This document shows, piece after piece, positions 1 through 12,239 of a stretch of 64,000 bases of DNA (within the stretch, counting starts at the first letter, position 1; every line of letters starts with the position of its first letter). Where the stretch lies: contig NC_088809.1 of NCBI RefSeq assembly GCF_011386835.1, forward strand, positions 4,535,001-4,599,000, read 5' to 3'. This DNA is from Chrysemys picta bellii (Eukaryota; Chordata; Testudines; Emydidae). The position numbers and the translations under genes are program-made. The notes beneath the pieces are model-generated. The model saw only the letters and a list, made by a program, of their open reading frames with translations. It made no database searches and was not told the DNA's origin.

Positions 1-2127
1 GCTGGGATGCTCAAAAGAGCTCAAGGGAGTTAAGTGCCCAGCTCTCATTGAAATTGATTGGAAGCCAGACATCTTACCTTCTTCAGACCTCTTTGAAAGT
101 GCCAGCCCATGTAGCTAGCAGATCTTTCAGGCTATGCCAGGCCTGGGATGTGTTTATAATGGAATATCAATAATTAGGGTACAACACAGAAGGCTCCCTT
201 TGGCTGGTGTCAAGCTGTCACCTGTGCATGTGCTGTTCAGACTGCAATCCTGATAGGACATTTATAGCTCCTTCTCTCCAGCAGATCGAGAGATAATTAT
301 TATTTCCTAAGGCCCCTCATTTGCACACTCCTCCTGCAGGGATCAATCACAGCCCTTCGGTGACAGACATTTGATTTATAAGCTGCCTGGATTTGAATAG
401 CTGGTGAAGAGCCCTATAGCATTTCATCATTACAAGCTTCGTAATTTATCAACTTGGGGTCTGATCTGCAATTTTTTTAACCTTATAATTCCCAAAGCTG
501 CTAAACTTACCTTATTTATTTATTGCTTCTTGCTGAGTTGCAGATCTTTATTTGAAGATGAGTTTTGGAGGAGGGCATAAATGCATTTGTAAATTGCTGT
601 AAAACTAAACGGAACTTGGTTTAACTTGGCAAAAATATGAGGAATCTGATCTCTTGCAATCAGAGCGGTGTCCTGCCAGGTCAGGGCTTGGATGGGACAA
701 AACCTGCAGGGTGTGCTGCAGGGAGTGGTGGCAGGGCGTTCAGTAGACGCTGTTCCTTTTTCTGAACCTTGCATGGCACTGGCAGTGCGGAAATGCTGCC
801 TTTCCGATGGGATGCAACACCGAAGTCCCTTTAGCCACACACAGATGTTTGTCACAAAGTCTTGGCTAACTTCCAGTTTGGGATAACTCCCTGCTACCTA
901 ACTACATCCCCTCACTTCAACTGGCTCTGCTTAACTGGGACCCACTCATTTAACCCTTGCTCTTGCTATTAGGGCATGATCTAAAGGCAATTGAATTTAA
1001 TGGAGAGACTTCTATTAACTTTTAGCTCTGGCCTTTTAAACCATTGCTGTGCTCAATCCCAGTGGTGGGGTATTGAATCCTTATGTATATGATCTGTAAA
1101 TCTCTTTGATCTAGCTCCGTGTAGAAGGAAATCAGTGTAATATATACTATGCAAAATCCTTCTTTATTTTATTGCATCTAGGATTGACAGCTTTCTAGCT
1201 CCATGGCTGAAACCTGAACGTCTTTACTTAAAGTATATGCTGTGAATTTATTTTTTCATGGAAGCAATGAAAACATATCACTGTAACAAAGTTAATACTA
1301 GTAGGTGAATTTGGATTCTGAGCTCGCCTGTCATCCATAACTCACATACTGATGAGAAATTTATCTCTCTGGATTATTATTTCACATGGAAAATATTAGT
1401 CATGCTGAAAGTGCTGTGGGCTTCTCAGGCTGGAAAGCCTGTGTTTTATTATTTTTTTTCCCTCTATGCCTTTGAAGTTTTCAGCTAGTTCGAGTGTGAA
1501 AATCGGTTTATAGAAAGATGCCTGGCTGAGTTGTTTTGAAAAAGTGTTTTGGATCCAGACCACCTTTCCATCAGCTCTCTTAATTGTTTCTTGCTGAGGA
1601 AATGCCATCTGGCCAGCCCCACTGGGGTGGCGTGTTCATCTCTTGGGACCAGACAGGTGCAGTGTAGGAATGGAACCTCCGTGTTTGAAAGTTTTTAATC
1701 TCTCCGTTCTCCTCCTGGTGGAATTATAATTCCTAGTACATCCCTGATCTTGGGATCTGACACAGCTGTCATCTTCCTCGTCAGCTGGTGGTGTGTTCGT
1801 ACAGCCTCTAGCACAAGGGAATACTGGTCTGTGACAGGCGCTCCTATGCACTATGGCAATACAACTAATTATTAGTAATAATAACTGGCAGAGAGGATTA
1901 TCTTCCTCTTTCCTCCATTCCCCGGCTTACCTGCGCAGGGGTCAAGAGCCCCAACTTTCACCTGTGAGAACGGGCTTTGTTACAGCTTCCTGCTGCCTCA
2001 AGGTGTGTTCTCCCTTCCAGGAGTCTGGAAGCCGGGACGCTATAGAGAATTTGAACCACAGAGGTGGGCTGCTTTGGGGAAAGACGTTAATAAAATGTGG
2101 GGGGTGGCACCATTTCGGTCTGATGGC
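1..2127. other. Unique non-coding DNA, probably DOC2B intron or 5' flank
   Basis: No exon, RNA gene or recognisable repeat seen. Short open frames such as 520-855 (minus) and 668-886 (plus) overlap on opposite strands and lack domains. Confidence 0.5.
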
Positions 2128-2330
2128 AGTCCCAGTGGCTAGAGCATTGGAGTGGGGCACTGGAGACCTGGGTTCTGCCACTGGCTCACAGTTGGACCTT
2201 GGGCAAGTCACTTTCCCTCTCTCGGTTCCCCCATCTGTAATGAAGATAATATTTACTAAAGTACTTTTGAGATCTACAGATTACAAAGTGCTGTGTAAGA
2301 GCCATGTGTATATTGCGATTTTCCTACATT
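2128..2330 (+). repeat. MIR-type tRNA-derived SINE
   Basis: Shows a tRNA-like head (gtggctagagcattgg), acctgggttctgccactggc near the B box, and the CORE block with ttgggcaagtcac, followed by ccccatctgtaatgaagata. This order matches the MIR/CORE-SINE family. The copy is old, with scattered substitutions. Confidence 0.8.
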
Positions 2331-2671
2331 ACATCCCATCTCAGCACGTAATTTGCTGCCCCAGGTGATACCATATGCTCTATCACCCCCACATCCTCCA
2401 TTCAGTGGTAGCCTCCTTCTGATGCTTTGGAGCACAATTAGAATCACTGGAGAGTACAACTGGGTGTGCAAACCCCTCTCTGAATTCCTTCCCAATCCCT
2501 AAGGTGGTCAGCTGAACCCCTTAATCATGAGGTTTTGTTGCCCTGCCGGAACATGTGCAACCTCACATGCTGTTGGTTATTAAATTATCCAGCATTGGTA
2601 AGTCCAAATACATGATCTAACTATGACTTCCAGCAGCAGTGAGTTCCTCAGGCTTCTGAGCATGCATAAAG

Positions 2672-2908
2672 CAATGGTCTCCAAACTGTGGGGCGTGTCC
2701 CCTAGGGGTGTGTGGAGGAATGTCTAGAGCATGGTGGGGCCCGGGCCAGTGCCCGTGGGAGTTGGGGACGGTGCACCCTGGCCAGCCCTGCTCTGCCCCC
2801 AGCTCCGCTCCAGCCCCGGCAGCAACTCCAGCTCCTGGCCCAGGGGGGCACGGACACATTACATTATTGGTAAGGGTAGGCACCAGAGGAAAAGTTTGGG
2901 TACCACTG
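2672..2908. mobile_element. Non-autonomous hAT-type element (237 bp)
   Basis: Left end caatggtctccaaactgt and inverted right end cagtggtacccaaactttt form imperfect TIRs. The element is flanked by a perfect 8-bp duplication gcataaag (2664-2671 and 2909-2916), the hAT signature. The GC-rich interior has no coding capacity; the frames of 63-102 aa over it are incidental. Confidence 0.88.
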
Positions 2909-2947
2909 GCATAAAGGGCTGACAAGAGCTATCTTGATACTTATAAC

Positions 2948-3260
2948 TAAGGCTGCGATTCTGTAACTTCTGCAGCGCTGGTGCGGCTGACCCCAGAGCT
3001 GCCCAAGCAGCGGCTGGTCCTGGAGGTGGTCGGGAAAGCGGTCCCCGGGGGCCTTGGGGAAGCAGGCCGCTGTGGGCAGTCAGTTCCCACCACTGGCGCA
3101 GGGGTCCACAGAGCAGCAGAGCCCCAGGGCCAGAGATTTAGTCATCATGGGTATTTATAATAAAAGCCATGGACAGGTCACAGCGAAAAAATAAAAATTC
3201 ACGGCCCCTGACCTGGCCATGGGTATTTTTAGTAAAAGTCATGACTATATCTTAGCCTTA
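2948..3260. mobile_element. Non-autonomous hAT-type element (313 bp)
   Basis: TIRs are taaggctgcgattctgt and, inverted, taaggctaagatatag. A perfect 8-bp target duplication cttataac lies at 2940-2947 and 3261-3268. Near the right end the element carries internal inverted segments around atttttagtaaaagtcatg. It starts only 40 bp after the previous hAT element. A truncated relative lies at about 51020-51301. Confidence 0.88.
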
Positions 3261-3268
3261 CTTATAAC

Positions 3269-4395
3269 CACACCAATGAAATGGCAAAGAGAGACAAAAG
3301 GAAATGACATGAGGAAGCAGAGGAGTGTCAGTGACTGGGGAGATGAGAAATCTGGACCCCATGTAACAGCCTGAGAGGAGCAGAGCTGGGGTCTTGGTCT
3401 GTCACCTTCTCGTTGCTTAGGAGATTCTGGACCACGTCTGGGTCAGAGTCCCGGTGTCTGGCTGATGAGATACCAAAAGCGATCTTTGGTTTGTTTTTGT
3501 TCATTTATTTTACCACCACTTTGGTGCCTGTTTAACAGGAATCAATCCTGGGAAACACACCAACACACACAGCACAAAGATTTTTTTGTTTTTCCTCTCC
3601 TTCCCTGGGCAAAATTTGACATTTCTCCCTCTCCGTAACATCTCCGACTCTAGCCTATGGCGCCAAACGTCTAATGTCACTTGATCGCACCCTGCCTACA
3701 CTATGTAATAACAACTACAGTCTTAGCTAGCTGACTGGGAGACTAGTAACACCTCTTAGACAGCAAACCAGACCCTGTGGGGATGTGGTCAAGCAGCTGA
3801 GACCCCTCTTAGTACCATCCGGGCCAGGACCCTAGATAGGAATCGCACCCCGCTGTTGTATATGGAGAAGAGAAGTCTCATGTCCCCCAGCACATCCATG
3901 CAACATAGCTCAGGATTTGAGCCTCTTGAGCCTGATTCCGATCCCCCGTATGCTGGTACAAATCGGGAGTAACACTGTAGAAGTCAGGGAGTCACGCAGG
4001 CGTCAGCGAGAGGAGAATCAGTTGTCTTGTTCATGCATGTGCCAGAGAAGGATTGTACCTTCAGGCTTGCCAGACATACCACTATACCCATTTGTATATG
4101 TGTGCGCATACATGTAACGGTATGGCTAAGAGATTTGGGCACCAAATCCAATTAAAATTACTGGGAATTGAGTTTCCAAATCCCCTAAGCAGCTGTAAAA
4201 ACCCCTGCATTATCACTCTTGATAGGAAACATACCTGTTCCAGATGTGAGTGTTCTAACGACAGGCGAAATAAAAATGTCCCCCTCTCCATCGGCACCTT
4301 TAAAAAAATAACTGAATTATTTGCAGCTCCTAAGACGGGAAGTAGCCAGGGTGCTTTGGAAGGTAGGTGAAGGTCACCACTATCCCACCCCATTT
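3269..4395. other. Unique non-coding DNA
   Basis: No supported gene. The overlapping plus/minus frames at 4053-4393 show no domain. Confidence 0.5.
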
Positions 4396-4534
4396 ACAGT
4401 CTCCATTATTAATAGGTATTAATATTAACAACACTTAACACCCATACATCACCAAAGTGCTTTATAAGCATTAATAATAATAGTAAATCATTATCGTCTG
4501 TCTTCTGGCCAAGGCCCAGAGAGATTGGTTTCAA

Positions 4535-4830
4535 GCTTGTTCCCAGAGCTGGACGAAAAGGGGGAATGTTTGGAAATGTCAAAGCGTTTTGTTTTGACAC
4601 TTTCTAACCAAGCCATTTCAGTATTTAATCTCAAATCAACATTTTGGTTTTGGAAAGGTCAATTCGAAACAGTTTGTTCAACCCAAACGACATTTTTCCT
4701 GTTTTTAATTTCAGTGAGAAAAAGTGGGGGAGGGTGGGGAACAGTTTTAGAAATTAATTTTTTCCAGGTTTTTCAGTTTGAACTCAGTTATTCTCAGCTC
4801 AAATTGTTAGCTCGAGTGTTTTTGCTTTAA
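4535..4830. repeat. Candidate old interspersed repeat
   Basis: Begins agagctggacgaaaa and is rich in aaatt/ttttc words, resembling an amniote family starting agctggtcgaaaattttc that I recall without a firm name. Similar wording recurs at 38103-38345. No TIR or target duplication could be fixed. Just upstream (about 4400-4510) is a MIR-like tail fragment with aaagtgctttataagcattaa. Confidence 0.3.
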
Positions 4831-4987
4831 AAAAAAATGGCGCTTTTTGTTAACTGTAAGTCCTATAACTGAGTAAGTGTCAAGTCAAGGGTCCTGGATG
4901 CTGAAGTCCTTTTGTTTATCCCTAGAATAGGTACAAGGAAGGGCTGTTTGAGTTTCCTCATTTGTCCTCATGGCAGGACCATTTCTA

Positions 4988-5704
4988 AGGGCTTCGCTAC
5001 ACTTGTGAGTTACAGCACATTAAAGGAGCTCCAGGCACACTAGCTCACTACCTGTCCACACTGGCAAGGCATGTAGAGCACTCAGACTCCACGGCTACAG
5101 CGCTGCTGGTACCCACCTCGGCGAGTGGAATAACGTTTGCTGCGCCCCTGCTGGAGCGCCCCGATGTCCAGGTGAACGAGGTGTTGCATTACTGCGCTCT
5201 GATCAGCCTCCGGAAACGTCCCATAATCCCCTTCAGTCAAGTGGCCACTCTTGTCATTGTTTAGGATATGCCCTTGGAAAGCTCCGTTTGACAGCCGGCT
5301 GTTTATCTGCTCCAAGACAAAGCAACCGTTACTGTGGAATGCTGCGTGTGAGAGAGAAGGGCGGGGGGGGGGGGCAAGATCTGCTGCTGTCTGAATTTAC
5401 AAGACAGCATGCTGACATGCTCTCAGCCCCCAAAAACCCACTCTCTCCCCCCTCACATACACACAATACACTCCCTGTCACACCCCACCCCACCCCCATT
5501 TGAAAAGTATGTTGCAGCCACTTGCATGCTGGGATAGCTACCACAATGCACTGCTCTCTGTGGCCGTTGCAAGAGCTGCTAATGTGGCCAGGCCAGCGTG
5601 CTGTCAGCTGTCAGTGTGGACAGACTACAGCGCTGTCCCTACTGCACTCTACGAAGGCTGGTTTAACTCAAAGCGCTCTACATCTGCAAGTGTAGCCATG
5701 CCCT
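4988..5704. mobile_element. 0.7-kb non-autonomous TIR element, copy A
   Basis: Ends are agggcttcgctacacttg and, inverted, agggcatggctacacttg. Flanks read TA on both sides (4986-4987, 5705-5706), or TAA/TTA if three bases are counted. It is homologous along its length to the element at 16207-16869: both contain gttgcagccac followed by atgctgggatagct, a C-rich cactccctgtcaca tract, and gctgtcagtgtggacagact. No transposase is encoded. A G-run lies inside (about 5360-5376). Confidence 0.82.
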
Positions 5705-5706
5705 TA

Positions 5707-6975
5707 GTGTGAGAGGAGAGCTCCTTCTTCAAAGAGGCCAAGGATTGCATGGTCCATGCTGAGGCTGCCAACAAAAGGGTCAGTTAGTACCAACTTTGTT
5801 GCTAAGGGAACACCTATAGAGTCAGACTGAGATGACCCAGAGGTCACCACAAAGCCATTGGATGGGATCAATGAAAGACTCCATGTCCTGTTGGCAATCC
5901 CACAAGCCTCGCAATCTCCTGAGTCACAGTTTTAAACCTGTAGGTATCACCAGACAGAGGCATTAGGTTTTGAATTAAAGGTGCCTGTGTGATCACAAAT
6001 TAAAAAGAGGGTAGCTTCTGAGCTTTGAGGTGTGTTCTCCCCAGATGCAAGGGGAGCCAGTCGTGTTTGGAAAGCGAATATCTCCCCTGTAATTTGTGAT
6101 ATGATCTCTGTTATTGCTGAGTTCGTAAACTTGCCTGGTTTTTAGGGCAGTTGCTTGTATCACACCAAATCAGCCTCGGTCACACACAGGATTAAATATA
6201 CTAGACAGCTAGGGGTTAAACTGGCTGACACGGCTCGGCTCGCAGGAGCAGCTGCAGCTTGTGTCTATTACAATCCCTCCCAGAGCTAACATCCAGCTGT
6301 GCCAGTGTGAAAAGAGTCACCTGTGCGGATTTGCTCTCCCAATCTCCTAACTTAAGCCAGTGTGATTCATGGCTGCGTAACAGAGGATGCCACTGATATT
6401 CTAGTTGACGGTAATAACCTGGTTTGATCAGCAGCAGAGAACACAATATGAGAAAAGGGGTGAGGGATCGCAAAGGAATGACGCATGGGTAGGAAAAGAG
6501 GAGGCGGTGCCAGCAGCACACGCTGCATGCTCTGGGCAATAGGATCTCTGTATCTTACTGTTGCTGCTGTTTGGTGAAGTTCCCTGTGCCCTGGGCTACC
6601 CAGCAATGCTTGTCCCATTTGTAGCTTGGTTTGTAGCTCCACGCTGATGGCACCAACCCTTGGCACTTTGCGATTTTCCACCCTCTCACCTCTGCCGTGC
6701 AGCGCACCACCAGCAGTGCCCTTTGGCCTGAATGGACCAGGCTGAGGCTAGGACAAGATGCCTCTTTCCTCTCCCCGGTGAAAGTACAGAGCCATCCAGG
6801 CTGTTGGCATGTATTCCAGGTGCAACTCAGAAACAGTACATATAGAAGCTGTCTGTTTTCTATGTAGGAACTTAACACGGAGATTCCGCAGAGCTTTGCT
6901 CAGAAGCAGCACTAAGGCAATTTGCTGGTTTCTCTCTTTCCCCAGCGTGTCTGTAAGTTACTTGCATGAAGGCTC
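5707..6975. other. Unique non-coding DNA
   Basis: No gene or repeat recognised. Three overlapping minus-strand frames (6216-6878, about 105 aa each) share no known motif and look incidental. Confidence 0.45.
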
Positions 6976-6978
6976 TTG

Positions 6979-7251
6979 GGCTATGTCTATGCTGGCAAGT
7001 GAAAGACAAAACTTTTGTCATTCAGAGGTGTTAAAAAACACACACACGCACCCCGAAAGACAAAAGTTTTGTCGATGACAAGCGCCACTGTGAACAGCAC
7101 TTCGTCGTCAGGAGCGCTCTCTGGCCGACAATGCTAATGCCGCTTGTTGGGGTGGAAGTTTTTTGTTGGCAGGAGAGCCGACAAACAGCAGCTACACTGC
7201 GCGCCTTTTAGCGGCATGTGTCACTAAATGCTGCGTAGTGTAGACATAGCC
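6979..7251. mobile_element. Short non-autonomous TIR element
   Basis: Left end ggctatgtctatgct and inverted right end ggctatgtctacact are near-identical TIRs. The interior contains an inverted aaagacaaaacttttgtc / gacaaaagttttgtc motif and an acacac run. The target duplication is not clear, so the superfamily is uncertain. Confidence 0.7.
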
Positions 7252-7754
7252 TGAGTGTGGTTCCTTTATGCTGCCACTGCTTCCTGTTTCCCTCAGAGAT
7301 GGTCTGAACGATCCTCCTTTAAATTTGGATTTAGAATGATGCTGCAGTCTGCTGTGTGTGCACCACTGCCCCCTCTTGGAGGGAATCAGAACTGCTCGCG
7401 TATTATATGCCCTGTACTGTTAGCAGCTGATGGAGATTCTCCTTTCATTCAGGGAAGAGCGGCCTGTGGTGTTGGAGCAAAGGGGTCCCAGTCTTGCTAT
7501 AAAGTTCCAAATAGCCATAGTGTTAGTAGCACAATGACACCTGGGAAGTTCTAGGCATTCGAATAGCTTGGATTTCTATAAGGTTTTATGTCATCCCTTG
7601 TCTGCCCTGTTTTTTTCTCCTCAGTTTTTCAGTCCTCTCAGCTCAAGTAGTCCGCTCTAAAGGGACCGGGCTCAGTCTAACCTCACCTGGTTGCAATTCT
7701 GCTGCTTATCTTTTGTATTAAGGTAGAATCTAGAAGCTCCCATTGAGGATCAGG

Positions 7755-7850
7755 GCCCTGTTATGTGAGGTGCTGTACATACACCACGCAAAGAGATGGT
7801 CCCTGCCCCAAAGAACTGAGGATAAGACTACAGGTGGCTAGTCCAAGCAG
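7755..7850 (-). repeat. 3'-tail fragment of a MIR-like SINE
   Basis: Contains gtgaggtgctgtacataca and gatggtccctgccccaaaga, the tail signature that recurs at 12160, 19370, 24540, 33090, 34070, 48920 and 50040. Confidence 0.55.
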
Positions 7851-7939
7851 GCTGGGAGCAGAAGGGAAGGCAGAGCTGATTCTGGTAAGAATAGTGAACA
7901 GCAGTGGCAGCACACCAGTGTCCTAGCCGTTGCCACTGA

Positions 7940-9195
7940 GTGTTTTGTAGGTGTCACAGCAGAGGTGAATTTTCAGGGTTTTAGTGCTTTGTGGTGCACT
8001 TACGGCATTTGCCCTCCACCAGGGCCAGGTCCCGGCTTTATCTGTGCATCAGTTTGCTTTCTAGGGATAGCTCATGAACAGTTTGGGTGCCCAGATGGAG
8101 GAAATCAAAGCAGATTAATTCTCGCCTTTTGTCACTATGGTGAATGGGGACCCCCTAGAATTCAGGCAGATGGAATTTACATGTGAGACACACAGTTATT
8201 CTCCATTTGTATTAATTAAGTTTCCCTTCCCCCTCACTGCTGCAGGCAGAGAATCTCTTGTAACTTGAGTGTTGTCTCATTGCGCCAGGCCCCTTTTCTA
8301 CTCCGTAGGATATGGGAGAAGATTGCTCCGCTACTGATACTTAACTGATCTAATTAGATATCGCATCCCACAATTTTCTGCACTACTGGAGCTGTCCCTT
8401 TCATATACCAGATAGAGGCAACTTTTCTGGGAGCTTGAGTGGTGAGTTCGAATTCCGGTAGCTGATTATGGAAATCTCATGCATGCCATTCATGGGCGAA
8501 TACACAGGGTGCATTCACATTGAGGCTATTTAGCAATAACCTATGCTACTGGGTAAAAGAAAAGAACCAAGTTTTGGACAGGGTGTGAAAATGAATCGTG
8601 TGCGCGCGTGCGTGCCCCACCTCTTGATAAGATATCCAGAGATGGATATAGTTGCTAACTATGCTCAGACGATGGTAAAGCTTTCTGAAAAGCTGCGGGG
8701 GATCCTCTAGTTAAAAGCAAGCCTTCAGCTAGGAATAACATCTGCTTGGATGAAAACACTCTGTACAATTCAGGATCTTAAGCCACTTGCTTATGTGACA
8801 TTCTGAGCCGCCTCCTTTTAGGAAAAGTTAACAGCCAAACTTCTGAAAGTTTGTTCTTCTTTTCCCTGTTAGGTATTAAGATCACATCTTTGCAGCTGCA
8901 ACTTCCTCAATTAATTAGGTGATAATTAAGGATTGAAATTGTGTCTCTTCTTAGCTCCACACTTCCCAGGAACACCTGGAATACAGTTCTCACTTCTTGG
9001 TGTTTGCACTTAACTGACTGAAAACCTTTCTGGGCTCCTGCATCACGAGGAACCGTACATTACACTTGGGGTAACGAATCGCCCACCGGCACTACTCTAA
9101 GGGTGTGCATTGAATGGTAAACAGGGCACATGATAAGGGAGCCAAACTTCCTCCAACTTTCAGATTAGCAGGGCCTACCATCCCTCTCGTTTTGA
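7940..9195. other. Unique non-coding DNA
   Basis: No gene. AT-rich stretches such as 8900-8940 (ttaattaggtgataatta) could be conserved intronic elements, but conservation cannot be judged here. Confidence 0.4.
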
Positions 9196-9199
9196 AGGG

Positions 9200-9330
9200 A
9201 GTGGAGTGTGGTTGGAGCATGGGAATTGGGAATCATGGATACTAGTCCCAGCTCCGCCACTAGTGCAACGTGGTGGGACCTTGGGCAAGTTCCTTCCACT
9301 TCTGTAGCTGTAAAACAGGACTAGGCCTTC
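9200..9330 (+). repeat. MIR-type SINE fragment
   Basis: Contains ctagtcccagctccgccact, gggaccttgggcaagttcct and tctgtagctgtaaaacagga in MIR order. Confidence 0.75.
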
Positions 9331-9662
9331 CCTCTGCTAGTGCAGTGGTAGTGGAGAGACCACCTAACAGATCTCACACATGGGGCAGGGCTTCCTGAGT
9401 CCCCAGTACTGCTCCCAGCAGCGCAGCTCATGCTGGGCCATTGGGGAGAGTGCCCCATTGCTGAATCGCTTCTCTGGTGCTGCAGAGTGTGGCAACAATT
9501 TTGGCTTTGGATGTTGTTGGTCCTGGAGATCCTGGCTCCCTGCCAGAGAGTGGTGGAAAATCCAGAGCAAGTGACCTTTCTTCCACGTGGCCAGGCTGTC
9601 GGAAATGGGGCCATTGCATTGGTGCCCAACCAAAGCTACCCAAAGTTTCTGTGAGGTGTGTC

Positions 9663-9770
9663 CAAATCGATTCATAGAGTTTGAGGTCAGACGAGACCAT
9701 TGGATCATCTAGTCTGACCCCCCATATAACACAGGATTTCACCCCGCTACCCCTGCTCTTAGCACCATAG
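9663..9770 (-). repeat. CR1 LINE 3' end, antisense
   Basis: Contains attcatagagtttgaggtca, then gagaccattggatcatctag and tctgacc, the reverse complement of the typical reptile CR1 3' untranslated end. About 100 bp, 5'-truncated as usual for CR1. Confidence 0.8.
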
Positions 9771-9774
9771 CCTG

Positions 9775-11355
9775 CTTGTGGACGCAGAGAGCCGGGACAG
9801 CCACTCTCCAAAGGGGGTCAGTGGACTAGTGCAAACTGATGCCCCATGTTCCCGAAGGTCTAATGCCACTGCCCTTCTTGCCCTCAGACCTTCTGGGAAG
9901 CAGAGTTGTATCCTGACAGGTTGGAGAGGAGGAAATGTTACCCATACAAGCCAAAGAGCTTGACAGGGCGAGCTAATGACAGCAGCTTCCAGCTGGGGGA
10001 CATCAGCTGCCAGCTGCAGCAAGCCCCATTCCATATTTCTCTGATACTTGAGCACCGCAGTACAGCAATTTAGTGTGGGGAAGCCGGGCGGGCGTTGGGT
10101 TACAGCTGGTGTTGGGAGTATTGATTTCCTTCCGCCAGAGAACAGTTCTGCTTATTTTAACTGTGGTTACATCTGCACTTGGAGCTGAGCGTGTCATTCC
10201 CAGGCCTGGCTGGCTGCCCCAAGTCCGTACCCATCGGAGATGCTAGGCACTTGCATGGGGCAGCCAGCCTCTCCCTCCCCTTGGGCCACCCTGGCTGCAC
10301 ACTAGTGTAATGAGAGCTAAGCGCAGGTACATCTCTCTGCAAGCTGGAAATTTCACCCCTAGCTCCAAGTGGAGAGGCAGCCTGTTATCTATTATCTAAC
10401 CCTTCCCTCATCCCTCCCCCCTTTGCAGGTATTGTCTATCCTTCCACCTCCATTTACTGAGGGTGGAGTTGTATGCATAGGAATTACCAGGGGGCCCTTC
10501 CAGTGTCCCATCACCTTCAGTGACAAGCACCATATGCTACAAGGGGAAGGTACAAGATAGCTCGTGGGAAGTTCACCCTCTAACTAAGGTGGAGGGGAAG
10601 GAATTAGACACCTGCAGCTGTAGGTAGGGGTGTGTGGGTGCAAATGAATCCACACAGCTGAATTCACTGCAAATCTATCCCCACCCAAAACTCATGTGAC
10701 AGGCTGCGTTGAGAGATTACAAGCCCACTTGCCATCCCCTACATGAAAAATGCTTCCAGCCAAGCAGCCATTTGGAAAGGAGCTGCTGGCTGAATTTTGC
10801 CCACCCTGAGTCGCTGAGGTGCCTGTCCTACCATAATAATTCAAGGCTCAAAGTTTAGAAACGCTTGCCAGCATCCCCCTTTCTTCCCCCCTGCATGCGC
10901 TTTAAGAGGTCTTCTCTGCATCTCTGCACCAGCAGTTGGGCTGATGGATTAGCATTTTATTGCATGGGATGGAAGGGGGAATTGCATTCTTGATATGTTA
11001 CTATGGCGACCAGAGCCACAAAGATAACCTAAACCGCTGAATGAATGTACCATGGTTTAAACAGGCTTAGATTCTCAGTCTCGGCCTGAAGAGTTTGTGA
11101 ACAAAAACTGGGAAAGTTTGATAGCGGCGCTTAGTTTGTTTTCCGGAAGAGGCTCAAGGAAGGAATGAAAGAATTGCAGTCCCTGAGATCAGCAGGGCAG
11201 CACGGCTCTTTGCAGCCACAGCTCTTCGTACCTGGACTGAGCAGTGAGCAGGCTTTTTGTCTGCCTGAGATTTGTTCTGATGCCCCACTCTTTCCATCCC
11301 TCCTACCATGACACAGCTGGTGCCAACATTTATTTATTCATCTAGGCACCCATTC
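9775..11355. other. Unique non-coding DNA
   Basis: No gene or clear repeat. Frames of 61-98 aa overlap one another on both strands and show no domain. Confidence 0.45.
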
Positions 11356-11359
11356 ACGA

Positions 11360-11480
11360 AAGCACTCATTGTTCAAGACAACACTTAAGCACGTGCTTAA
11401 CTTTAAGCATAGGTTTCAATCCTATTGAAGTCAATGGGACTTATGCATCTGCTTAAAGTTAAGCATGTGCTGACGTGCCT
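11360..11480. repeat. Ancient palindromic repeat
   Basis: Inverted arms cttaagcacgtgcttaactt and cttaaagttaagcatgtgct surround an imperfectly self-complementary centre (cctattgaagtcaatggga). Probably an old amniote MITE; fragments of the same wording occur at 53630-53670 and 17425-17480. Confidence 0.55.
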
Positions 11481-11964
11481 TGCTGAATTAATTTAGCAAA
11501 ATTTCACATGGAAACATTCACCGTTTTTGGTGGCCACCACGTTAACGTGGCAGAGTGAAGTTTTCCATCACAATGATCCGTGTTTATCCATGTTTATCAC
11601 GTTCATGGGGGAGCCAATATATAAAATTCAAGTAGTCCTTATTTTCATTAAGAATATTTCCCAACCTGCTCATTCCTTTTCTACTGCCTTGTGAGTGGGA
11701 AATTCACAGTCAATACCATTTTTATTTAGTTAATTATCTTATTGTCAAGCTGCAGATGAGATCAGACTTCTCACAGATTTACTACAAAGTGGAAATTTTC
11801 CTTTTTTCCCCTCCACAGGTTGAGTTTTCTTGGAGGATGTTAAATAAGGTGAACGGGTGTAAGGTTGTGAAATGTTGCACCTCCGCATGCAGCCATGGTG
11901 TAAACTGCATCCTCAGGCCATAGTTGTGAAAGATCATTTGCCTTTTCCATGAAGAGGAAGGGCA

Positions 11965-12235
11965 GACGTGTGGCTAAGGCACTGGGTGGGGTCTCGGAAG
12001 AGCTGGATTCAATTTTGGGCTCTGCAATAGACTCCCTGCATGACTTTAGCTGTTACCTTTACCTCTCTGTGCCTTAGTATAACAGGCATAAAGACGCCTC
12101 CTTTGTCATGTCTACTTAGAAAGCCGGCCAGGGCGGAGACGGTCTCTTACTCTGTGTATGTACAGCACCTAGTGCATTGGTATCCCATTGGGGCCTCTAG
12201 GCTCTGCTATCATACAAATGCATAATAGCAACTCA
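11965..12235 (+). repeat. MIR-type SINE with 3' tail
   Basis: Head gtggctaaggcactgggtg and gattcaattttgggctctgc, CORE-like tgcatgactttagctgttac, then the tail tatgtacagcacctagtgca and ccattggggcctctaggctc, ending in imperfect aataa words. One of the most complete copies here. Confidence 0.75.
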
Positions 12236-12239
12236 GCAT

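Noticed and set aside
2128..2330. Possible tRNA gene (A- and B-box-like words)
   Set aside because: The following CORE and tail sequence identify it as a MIR-type SINE, not a foldable tRNA.
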